Below are positions 19,044 to 25,556 of a stretch of 64,000 bases of DNA, one piece after another. The notes under the pieces were generated by a model. The model had not been told where the DNA came from, made no database searches, and saw nothing but the letters and a program-made list of their open reading frames with translations. The DNA is taken from contig ONAK01000002.1 of NCBI GenBank assembly GCA_900315765.1, positions 1 to 64,000 of the forward strand. The letters run 5' to 3'. Source of the DNA: an uncultured Prevotella sp. (GTDB taxonomy: Bacteria > Bacteroidota > Bacteroidia > Bacteroidales > Bacteroidaceae). The stretch's first letter is position 1; every line of letters starts with the position of its first letter. The translations under genes were made by a program, and so were the position numbers.

Positions 19044-19156
19044 CAAAGGTACGAATAAGTGAGCGAAATACAAAATAAATCATGATTTATTTTTATTTCC
19101 GAACGGAAGTACTTTCGGCGAAGCCAAAGATAGTGCAAATCGAACGAAAAACCAAA
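19044..19156. repeat. Interspersed palindromic repeat, copy 2
   Basis: About 113 bp starting CAAAGGTACGAATAAGTGAG, with core AAATAAAT-CATG-ATTTATTT, then ATTTCCGAACGG and ending GCAAATCGAACGAAAAACC. It matches the copy at 13063-13181 block by block, and its left edge is again the -7 box of a reverse-strand gene (here the flippase-like gene). Confidence 0.75.
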
Positions 19157-19227
19157 TATTAATCATATTTATTTTTATTGATACGTGTCAACGATTCCTT
19201 ATTATTTTACCGTTTTTATGCAAAATA

Positions 19228-19259
19228 TTTGGTTGTGTGCGCAAACAGTCGTACCTTTG
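19228..19259 (+). promoter_or_regulatory. Promoter of the 34-aa membrane peptide gene
   Basis: TTTG at 19228-19231, 20 bp, TACCTTTG at 19252-19259. This perfect consensus is followed by a leader of about 45 nt with AGAAAGGA as a ribosome-binding site. Confidence 0.8.
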
Positions 19260-19308
19260 CATCGGTTTTAAGGATAACAATTAAATATTTAGAGAAAGGA
19301 AATTAATT

Positions 19309-19413
19309 ATGGTAACATTAGAAACTAGTTTTTTGTTGATGACTTTGGCCGCTTTTGCACTGGCCGTTTCACTGGTAGTAACCGTTGCTGTTAATGTAGA
19401 CAACAATAAGTAA
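19309..19413 (+). CDS. 34-aa single-pass membrane peptide
   Basis: The ORF starts [20 protein letters not shown] and ends VNVDNNK: a short acidic start, one hydrophobic helix of about 25 residues, and a polar end. It has its own consensus promoter (19228-19259), a purine-rich ribosome-binding site (GAGAAAGGA, about 12 nt before the ATG) and a terminator 25 bp after the stop, so it is a complete small transcription unit. I do not recognise the family. Membrane insertion is inferred from the hydrophobic stretch; small subunits of membrane complexes have this look, but nothing nearby names a partner. Confidence 0.7.
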
Positions 19414-19438
19414 TTCAATAAGTAACCGAAAAAAAAAT

Positions 19439-19480
19439 GAGTCGCAGGTCTTATGATCCGCGACTCTTTATATTTTATAC
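19439..19480 (+). terminator. Terminator of the small membrane peptide gene
   Basis: GAGTCGC (19439-19445) pairs with GCGACTC (19460-19466), extended by GGTC/GATC inside, and is followed by TTTATATTTTAT. Confidence 0.8.
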
Positions 19481-19531
19481 CCTACTTTAAATAAGGTATA
19501 GCATACCAATAATAGCGTGTTCGGACTGTAA

Positions 19532-19558
19532 AATCCTAAATATCTAAATTACTAAATA
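19532..19558. repeat. AATCCTAAATATCTAAA repeat, copy 1
   Basis: A 27-bp AT-rich repeat, AATCCTAAATATCTAAATTAC..., closely matching 23936-23962 and, in inverted form, 26247-26274. Confidence 0.65.
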
Positions 19559-19582
19559 AAAAAACGCTATTATCTTCTTTTA

Positions 19583-20479
19583 TCAATTGTTCACAATATT
19601 TTTAGGTTCATAAGTGTATTTGGCATAAGCACCCTCTTTCCATTCTCTGGTCTTTTCGTTATAATAACGTACATAATAATCAAATACTACCTTTTTACTT
19701 TTTGATCTAACAAATACTATGGTACCCCATTCGTATGCATTATCATTAAAAATAACACCAGAAAAATACTTATAACCGTTCAGATTTGTAACATATACAT
19801 CATCTGATTTTTTAGAATTAGTTATGGTTCCATCAGATGGCTTTAATGCAATGCCAAATTCGCCTATACCTGCAGAATAATGTCCTTTTGATACTCCAAA
19901 TCCCAAAAATATTTGATGTGTATAAGTACCATTTTGATAAATTGTAGGAAAAACAGAGTTATCAAATCCCACATGACATGTTAAATCATCATTATAACTA
20001 CCGCCTGGAGAAGGATTTGAAGGAGAACCGCCTGAAGAAGAACCGCCACTATCTCTTGAATAAATGCTAGCATTACCACTATACCTTCCCCCTATTAGAT
20101 TATAACCATCATATACATAGATTACTTCTGGATCATAATCAGTATCAACTGTTCCATCATTATAATCGATATATACATATTCGCCATATGTTATAATCCT
20201 ATCACCTTCACATCTCCAAGTAAAAGTACCCGTCATCTCAGAATTAGAGCTTCCATATTTACCATGATATTCTGAAAAGAACTCGCCTGTTCCATTATTA
20301 TAGAAAGTCACAGTACAATACCTATTTGTAGAAGTATCACTAGAATACCATGTACCCAATATTTCTTGAGCTATTTGACTGTCAAGACCATTATCATCAT
20401 CTTTGCTGCATGACAAGAAACTACCACAAATAATAATGGCCAATACAGTAGTCATACAATTAAATAAAAACTTCTTCAT
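19583..20479 (-). CDS. Lipoprotein, lipocalin-like N-terminal domain
   Basis: A 298-residue lipoprotein: signal peptide with lipobox FLSC (Cys about residue 24), then an acidic SKDDDN stretch, a lipocalin-like module opening with ILGTWYSSD (about 42-135), a Ser/Gly/Pro-rich linker (about 145-165), and a second beta-rich domain. Last gene of a five-gene operon running 23015 to 19583, each spaced 10-15 bp. The gene is AT-rich compared with the housekeeping genes around it. Surface exposure is inferred from the lipobox; the function is unknown. Confidence 0.75.
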   Translation of the reverse strand: MKKFLFNCMTTVLAIIICGSFLSCSKDDDNGLDSQIAQEILGTWYSSDTSTNRYCTVTFYNNGTGEFFSEYHGKYGSSNSEMTGTFTWRCEGDRIITYGEYVYIDYNDGTVDTDYDPEVIYVYDGYNLIGGRYSGNASIYSRDSGGSSSGGSPSNPSPGGSYNDDLTCHVGFDNSVFPTIYQNGTYTHQIFLGFGVSKGHYSAGIGEFGIALKPSDGTITNSKKSDDVYVTNLNGYKYFSGVIFNDNAYEWGTIVFVRSKSKKVVFDYYVRYYNEKTREWKEGAYAKYTYEPKNIVNN

Positions 20480-20490
20480 AACATTATGTA

Positions 20491-20877
20491 TTAGTTTGAA
20501 ACTCTTGTATATGTCTGAGACTTCCCATCAGGATTGATCAATACTAATGTTGTTTCATTATAGTATTGAATAGGATAAGTATACGTTTTATTACTTTCAC
20601 TTTCAACTATCATATAACGCTCTTGCTCTTTGTCGTAATAATATGATATCTCATATGAATAATCAATTTCTCCAGAATCATATTCTTCAAGAAGTCCGGT
20701 TCCATTGGATCTTAGAACAAGTAAAATATATCCAGTACTAAAATCATGTCTCCACGTACCAACAATAGAAGGAGTATCCTCTTTTTTATCATCTCCATCC
20801 TTGCTGCAAGAAGGAAGACTTATACAAAGCATAAAGACTAATGCTATAGCTACCCAGTTTGAGAAACTCTTTTTCAT
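20491..20877 (-). CDS. Small lipoprotein, lipocalin-like
   Basis: A 128-residue lipoprotein starting MKKSFSNWVAIALVF, with lipobox LPSC, then SKDGDDKKED and the GTWRHDFSTGY/LRSNGTGLLEEYDSG pattern of short lipocalin-like Bacteroidales lipoproteins. An ATG 12 nt upstream (20889) is possible but gives an unusual start before the Lys pair. Fourth gene of the operon; similar in design to the genes on both sides, suggesting duplication. Function unknown. Confidence 0.75.
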   Translation of the reverse strand: MKKSFSNWVAIALVFMLCISLPSCSKDGDDKKEDTPSIVGTWRHDFSTGYILLVLRSNGTGLLEEYDSGEIDYSYEISYYYDKEQERYMIVESESNKTYTYPIQYYNETTLVLINPDGKSQTYTRVSN

Positions 20878-20902
20878 AATAAAAATCATTAAACATCACT
20901 AA

Positions 20903-21301
20903 TTATTCCTTGTAAAAGGTGCGTCTACTTTGATCATAGAAAATAACTAATTTTTGAGATGTTACTTCCAATACCGTGAATTCTTCAACATAACCATTGC
21001 CAGGCTTCTCACCATCATCTTTATATCTCATAGTGACAATATTGTTTTTATATGTATAAGTAAAATCTCCGTCGTTTGATACTTTTCCATTTCGATCAAC
21101 CAGCCAATATCCATTACCATCTGCCTTGAGAACAAGACTCAGCTTTGTGTTACTGCTTTCAATTGTTTGAACCCAAGTTCCAATAATTGCTTTTGAATCA
21201 TCACCAACATCATCTTTTTTGTCACTTCCACATGATACAAAACTGGAACTTAAGACAGATACAATTATCATTATATATAAACTAAAAAAATTCTTTTTCA
21301 T
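20903..21301 (-). CDS. Small lipoprotein, lipocalin-like
   Basis: A 132-residue lipoprotein: signal peptide MKKNFFSLYIMIIVSVLSSS, lipobox FVSC, Asp/Lys linker, then IIGTWVQTIESSNTKLSLVLKADGNGYW. Architecture is like the next gene downstream, which points to a duplicated pair within the operon. It starts 11 bp after the LysM gene. No enzymatic motif is seen. Confidence 0.75.
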   Translation of the reverse strand: MKKNFFSLYIMIIVSVLSSSFVSCGSDKKDDVGDDSKAIIGTWVQTIESSNTKLSLVLKADGNGYWLVDRNGKVSNDGDFTYTYKNNIVTMRYKDDGEKPGNGYVEEFTVLEVTSQKLVIFYDQSRRTFYKE

Positions 21302-21312
21302 AATCCGTTATA

Positions 21313-22131
21313 TTAAATATTATATGCAATTCCGACTCCCCAAAGCCCATTTTTGAATGCTCCTTCTGTTTTAAACTCAAATGCATTTACATGATAACTA
21401 CCTGTCACATAAATATCCTTACCTTTCTTAGTAGTATATACTTTAAAACCAGCCATAATGTCTAATATACCGCCATATCCAACTTTAATTTTATCTTTAA
21501 ACTTGGGCGTTCCACTTTTATATTCCCCATCCTGGACATACTGCGAATACATATTAACGTAAGGATATAAACTAACGCCAAAAAGAAGTGGACCGACTGT
21601 GTATCTTGGGGCCAATCCCAATCCTAAATAGAAATCAGAAGATCCATGGGATACGAATTGATACGTACCTCCAAAGGTCATTCCTATCCACTTGTAATTC
21701 GTGGTTGTAAAACGGAACCCATATACATCTATGTCAGGCTTTAACATAATTGTGAAATCTTGAGCATCAATCATTCCATCAAGACCATCTGTAAAACCAC
21801 TTTTTTTCTGATTATTATCTGTCTTAGGCTGCGTTTCAACATTCTTAACCAGATTCTCATTATATGTGGGATTATTAACTATGATTTGCTCTTGTGTTTT
21901 TTTCTTCGTTTCTTTATTTTTTTCTTTCGAATTTGGAATTACAAGTTTCATACCTGTATATATAAGATCTTTCGACCCAGGGTTTGCCTGTTGCAGTGCA
22001 TATACAGATACGTTATACTTTTTAGCAATACTTTCTAAAGTCTCACCACGCTGAACAGTGTGGGAAACCTGCTGTCCCATTATTGCTGTGAATGGAAGCA
22101 GCATAAACAAACATACTAATAATTTTTTCAT
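21313..22131 (-). CDS. LysM-domain protein with beta-barrel-like C-terminus
   Basis: A 272-residue exported protein: signal peptide MKKLLVCLFMLLPFTAIMG; a LysM domain at about residues 24-68 (HTVQRGETLESIAKKYNVS, ANPGSKDLIYTGMKLVIPN) that binds peptidoglycan; a Lys-rich linker; then a beta-strand-rich C-terminal domain of about 150 residues (TIMLKPDIDVYGFRFTTTNY, LGLGLAPRYTVGPLLFGVSL) ending GVGIAYNI, resembling a small outer-membrane barrel. An ATG at 22137 is an alternative start. It could tether cell wall and outer membrane; this is inferred from the domains. Confidence 0.75.
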   Translation of the reverse strand: MKKLLVCLFMLLPFTAIMGQQVSHTVQRGETLESIAKKYNVSVYALQQANPGSKDLIYTGMKLVIPNSKEKNKETKKKTQEQIIVNNPTYNENLVKNVETQPKTDNNQKKSGFTDGLDGMIDAQDFTIMLKPDIDVYGFRFTTTNYKWIGMTFGGTYQFVSHGSSDFYLGLGLAPRYTVGPLLFGVSLYPYVNMYSQYVQDGEYKSGTPKFKDKIKVGYGGILDIMAGFKVYTTKKGKDIYVTGSYHVNAFEFKTEGAFKNGLWGVGIAYNI

Positions 22132-22145
22132 ACACATTATAGCTT

Positions 22146-23015
22146 TTATTTCAATAATATTACTAAATAATTCGAAACGCTCCAAAATGCATTTGGATCA
22201 AGAACATACAATACAGATGAATTTTTGCCTGTCTTTTCAATCTTATATGAGGAAGATGGCATTTGGGTTAGAATCTGTGGGGTTGAAGATTGCAAAGGAA
22301 CCTCTGTAAAATATCTAATATCTACTTTGGTAAATAGACTCTGATTAATAGCATTGTGGTTTATTTTTGTTTTCTTAAATAATCCTCCAGAAATGATGCC
22401 TAAATCAGATAAAGTCTTTTTGTTACCAATTTTGACATAACATTCGTTTATCATCTCTGTCTGAGCGGCTAATGCAGTAGACTGGCTTTCAACTTTTGAA
22501 GCCAATTCTGTATTGCTTTCTGACAATGAGCGTACCTTTCTCTGCAAATTTGCAATATTCACCTTGTTGTTTCCAAGGTCTTCGCGTAGAGATTTGATTA
22601 CTCTATCTTTTTCCTCCAATTGTTGATTTAGATAGTCAACAAGAACTTGTAGCTTATTGAGGTTTTCTCCTTTAGCTTTTAATGAGTCGGCCAGCTGAGA
22701 AATTCGTTGCTTTTGCTGAATAATTATGTTCTCAAAAGCATCAAGATTCTTCTTTAATTGCTCTCTATTTACGACGACCCCCTCACGTCCTTTATTCGAG
22801 TTGAATAAAATATCTTCTTGTTTTGCGATGCTATCCAAGCCATCTGCAAGCAAATTTACATAAGACATCATATCATTGATATCTTTTTCTTTTCTCTGAT
22901 TCTCCATCTTCAAAGAATCCAGTTGTGACATAAGTTCACTCTTTTCCTGCGAATTATTTGTGCATGAGGTTAATAATGCTACAGTTAAAATAACAAATAA
23001 AAAAAACTTTCTCAT
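22146..23015 (-). CDS. Coiled-coil lipoprotein, first gene of the operon
   Basis: A 289-residue lipoprotein: signal peptide with lipobox LLTSC (Cys about residue 18), then about 160 residues of heptad-rich coiled coil (SELMSQLDSLKMENQRKEKD; QLEEKDRVIKSLREDL), and a C-terminal globular part ending in SVLYVLDPNAFWSVSNYLVI. A periplasmic or outer-membrane rod is inferred. The gene follows the structured RNA at 23098-23416 by about 80 bp, and I see no separate consensus promoter in the gap, so it may be expressed by read-through from that RNA. Confidence 0.72.
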   Translation of the reverse strand: MRKFFLFVILTVALLTSCTNNSQEKSELMSQLDSLKMENQRKEKDINDMMSYVNLLADGLDSIAKQEDILFNSNKGREGVVVNREQLKKNLDAFENIIIQQKQRISQLADSLKAKGENLNKLQVLVDYLNQQLEEKDRVIKSLREDLGNNKVNIANLQRKVRSLSESNTELASKVESQSTALAAQTEMINECYVKIGNKKTLSDLGIISGGLFKKTKINHNAINQSLFTKVDIRYFTEVPLQSSTPQILTQMPSSSYKIEKTGKNSSVLYVLDPNAFWSVSNYLVILLK

Positions 23016-23097
23016 AAGGTCTCTTTCGTTTTTGCCTTATGCTTACAACTTCCCGAACTAAGCAGTTAATAAATTACAGTTCTTGGTTATTGGAAAT

Positions 23098-23416
23098 AAA
23101 AAAAGACGTGGGAGTTTATTCCTCCGTGCCTATCCCAGAACTCAGGCCTTCGCATTGCCCCTTCTCAAGGATAAGCAACGCAAGCCAGCCCACGCCAAGT
23201 TGTATTATGATTAAATGAGCACAATACACCTAACGTAGACGCTTCGTTGCATTACCTCTGTGAGAAGAATCAAATTTGCGAAGTTTGAGTTCACAGACTG
23301 TAACGTTCAGAAAACGTCTTTTTTCTTTCGGCCTGCCCTACAAACGGCTTCGTGGCCAATTGGATTCCATTAAATTCTTGACCCGCCCTGTCCTTTCGGA
23401 CTGGCTTTGTCGGGTA
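23098..23416 (-). ncRNA. Candidate structured RNA or leader, about 320 nt
   Basis: On the reverse strand a perfect promoter (23448-23417) is followed by a strongly paired sequence. The 5' hairpin pairs 23415-23411 with 23385-23381 and has a GAAA tetraloop between GTCC and GGAC. Further stems are CTGTGA/TCACAG and ACGTT/AACGT. The 3' domain is closed by GGCGTGGG (23196-23189) with CCCACGTC (23112-23105), enclosing GCGTTGC/GCAATGC and GCCT/AGGC hairpins. Seven Ts (23104-23098) follow. I could not match RNase P RNA, tmRNA, SRP RNA or a known riboswitch. It is either an independent RNA or an attenuating leader of the lipoprotein operon at 23015. Confidence 0.6.
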
Positions 23417-23448
23417 CAAAGATATATAAAAAAAATATATCTTCCAAA
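23417..23448 (-). promoter_or_regulatory. Promoter of the structured RNA
   Basis: TTTG at 23448-23445, 20 bp, TATCTTTG at 23424-23417. Consensus in both boxes and spacing. Confidence 0.8.
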
Positions 23449-24001
23449 TAATTTCAAAAAAAAAATTTAAAACAACTACAATAGTACTCACTATTATTGC
23501 GTTTCATGAACATTTCCGTCCTTTGGGTACCATATATAATAAATAATGTATAAGGATTAAAGTACTATTATGTGGTATTATTATAAAATAAAAGCTGTTT
23601 TTGTGTAGAATAGTGGTATTTTCTCCCACGTTAGGGAAATAATTCTCTCTCACGTAGGAAGTATTATTTTCACATGTGAGACTGCTATAGTTTGGCGATA
23701 ATTGCGCAATTTTGTAAAGAAAAAGGAGCCGTAACCTCGCGGGGGATGAGATTACGGTTATCTGCCAGAAAGATTACGGGTATCTGGCAGTTACCTACCG
23801 AGAAGCTTTCTGATAGTTTAGAGGCGGAATTTTGAGATGTTTCTGGCATTATTTAGTTAGTTTAGGTGTTTAGGAATTTAGTTTTTTTATGGTATATGCA
23901 AATAGAAAATTAATTTTTTTATACTTTTATACCAGAATCCTAAATATCTAAACTCCTAAACTTTGGAAGTCTCAAAGAAAATCAGTATCTTTGCAGCCCG
24001 T
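23449..24001. other. Long intergenic region with repeats
   Basis: No gene is seen. The region holds TCTCCCACGTTAGG and TCTCTCACGTAGG (23622 and 23646, 24 bp apart) with CACATGTGAG at 23671; a 12-bp palindrome AATTGCGCAATT at 23700-23711; two GATTACGG-centred direct repeats 22 bp apart (23750, 23772), with an inverted copy CCGTAACC at 23730; a CTGCCAGA/TCTGGCAG stem (23762-23769 with 23783-23790); and two inverted copies of the TTTAGGAGTTTAG repeat (23859-23885, 23936-23962). It is rich in possible protein-binding sites. Confidence 0.6.
23962..23993 (+). promoter_or_regulatory. Promoter of the three-gene accessory cluster
   Basis: TTTG at 23962-23965, 20 bp, TATCTTTG at 23986-23993; ATG at 24002, 8 nt later, so a leaderless mRNA is likely. 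The -33 box abuts the AATCCTAAATATC repeat. Confidence 0.78.
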
Positions 24002-24715
24002 ATGAAGACAATTAACTCACACTATATCCCAATGCCCGAACCACGATGGTTGATAGTTGATCCCAACGGGCAGATTTATGAGCAACTTGGCACCATAGCC
24101 GTAGTAGTAGAAAAAGGAAATAACGGAATAGCTACACATAGCTACCCTGTAGTAGCAAACGCTATTGCCGATGTTTATAACGATAGTCAAGAAGACGGAT
24201 TGGCCACATTCTGCTCACTTGCTCCTGCTGACGGACGTACTCTTGACGATGTAAGATTAGAAGATTGTTTCAGACTCTGCCCTACAAATCACAGAGTATT
24301 GCCATATCTTAAGTTCAACTTGATGGCTATGAAATTCTTATCGTATGCAGGCTTCGAGAACTTTGATTTGGCACAGACCATTGACAATCTGTATGGATGC
24401 AACATCAGACTTGATTTTCCAAAAGAGAACGAGCAGACCATACAGCTTACGATGTCGGGATGTGCTGGTGTGGTATATCTGGAGAGTGATCTGGGCGGAC
24501 TGTATTTCGCCATCCCATTGAGTTCGCCTGTTAATGGAAATCAAGTAGAGATTGATAGCGACAAGATTCTGTTGGAAGCTGTAAACCAAGCAAAAGCTTA
24601 TCAGAAGATAAATCCAAATTACAAGTTCCGCTTTACCACGGCTATAGAATCGTTGCAAGATGTGATTGATGAGGTAAACAACAACTTTGGAAACTATATG
24701 GATCAGGAGGGCTGA
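24002..24715 (+). CDS. Unrecognised protein, 237 aa
   Basis: A soluble, slightly acidic protein without signal peptide or membrane segment, starting MKTINSHYIPMPEPRWLIVD. I recognise no family or catalytic motif; there are four to five Cys residues but no CxxC pair. The start is set by the promoter 8 nt upstream; a longer frame to 23963 would overlap that promoter. Followed 4 bp after its stop by the next gene, which has a strong AGGAGG site inside this gene's 3' end, so the two are cotranscribed. It lies in the same cluster as a BT4734-like gene. Confidence 0.7.
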   Translation: MKTINSHYIPMPEPRWLIVDPNGQIYEQLGTIAVVVEKGNNGIATHSYPVVANAIADVYNDSQEDGLATFCSLAPADGRTLDDVRLEDCFRLCPTNHRVLPYLKFNLMAMKFLSYAGFENFDLAQTIDNLYGCNIRLDFPKENEQTIQLTMSGCAGVVYLESDLGGLYFAIPLSSPVNGNQVEIDSDKILLEAVNQAKAYQKINPNYKFRFTTAIESLQDVIDEVNNNFGNYMDQEG

Positions 24716-24719
24716 CGAG

Positions 24720-25373
24720 ATGAATCTTGACGACATATTATATACAGGTAGCCGACCTACTACTCTACGCATAGTATTGGGACTTATGGAAGATGCAGAA
24801 AACAGTCTGGAAACATACCGTTGGGCAGTACCAGCATTGATGCACTCATACGATACCGAGGATAAAGAACTATTCGATTATATACAGGAGGTATTTAAGC
24901 GCAAGGAGCTGTCACCATATAAACCTTATAATAAGAAAGAAAAGCCAGAGACATCTGACGAGAAACTTATTAGAAAGATGGTGATGAACGAACATGTGAT
25001 GCGCTCGAAGGCGAAGATGGCTTTGGAAGAACTAATGAGCCAGAAGGATGCCAAAGGCGACAAGCTGTTCTGCCAGAAGAACCATTGGTGGGTTGTGTTC
25101 CGTTTGTTTATCGACCACCAAGTTGGCAATGTACGCGAGAATCGATATAAAGAGTTTATTGAGCTTATAGCCTCACTCAATCTTATAAGCGTTAATGCAG
25201 AACTTGATATGACAACTCTCAGCAATATTTCGCAGGACATATATCGCTATCCATACATCAAGTGGCAACTAAAGATTCCCAGGGAGGTAAGTTCTCGATG
25301 GATGAGTGCTTACACACGCATGTGCCAGATAGCAGAAAAGCTGGAAGAAATACTAAAGGAAAAAGGCTTCTGA
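24720..25373 (+). CDS. Unrecognised helical protein, 217 aa
   Basis: A mainly helical, Lys/Glu-rich protein starting MNLDDILYTGSRPTTLRIVL. No signal peptide. The middle NEHVMRSKAKMALEELMSQKDAKGDKLF and KNHWWVVFRLFIDHQVGNVREN look like a helical bundle. The ATG at 24720 has an AGGAGG ribosome-binding site (24705-24710) and is preferred over an upstream frame from 24687 that overlaps the previous gene. I do not recognise the family; similar proteins seem to be Bacteroidales-specific, but I cannot verify this. Confidence 0.68.
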   Translation: MNLDDILYTGSRPTTLRIVLGLMEDAENSLETYRWAVPALMHSYDTEDKELFDYIQEVFKRKELSPYKPYNKKEKPETSDEKLIRKMVMNEHVMRSKAKMALEELMSQKDAKGDKLFCQKNHWWVVFRLFIDHQVGNVRENRYKEFIELIASLNLISVNAELDMTTLSNISQDIYRYPYIKWQLKIPREVSSRWMSAYTRMCQIAEKLEEILKEKGF

Positions 25374-25426
25374 GATGCCTTATAACTGAACTTTCGACTG
25401 ATAACTGATAGTAAAAATGATAGTTT

Positions 25427-25460
25427 TGAGGCCTCAACTAAGCGAGGCCTCATTTATTTT
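25427..25460 (+). terminator. Terminator after the two-gene unit
   Basis: TGAGGCCTC (25427-25435) pairs with GAGGCCTCA (25444-25452), followed by TTTATTTT. Confidence 0.85.
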
Positions 25461-25488
25461 GTGGCCAAAAAATCATTGTATAATTTTG
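25458..25488 (+). promoter_or_regulatory. Promoter of the BT4734-like gene
   Basis: TTTG at 25458-25461, 19 bp, TAATTTTG at 25481-25488. About 68 bp of leader before the ATG at 25557. Confidence 0.65.
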
Positions 25489-25556
25489 CGGTGTGAAAAG
25501 ATCACAGCGGGGTCAAAAACAACCTCGTTTAAGTTAAATTTTAAACCGCAATATTT

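Noticed and set aside
23098..23416. RNase P RNA, tmRNA, 6S RNA or SRP RNA
   Set aside because: No GAGGAAAGTC/ACAGAA core, no tRNA-like TTCGA end or tag ORF, no single long rod with central bubble, and no SRP helix 8 loop were seen.
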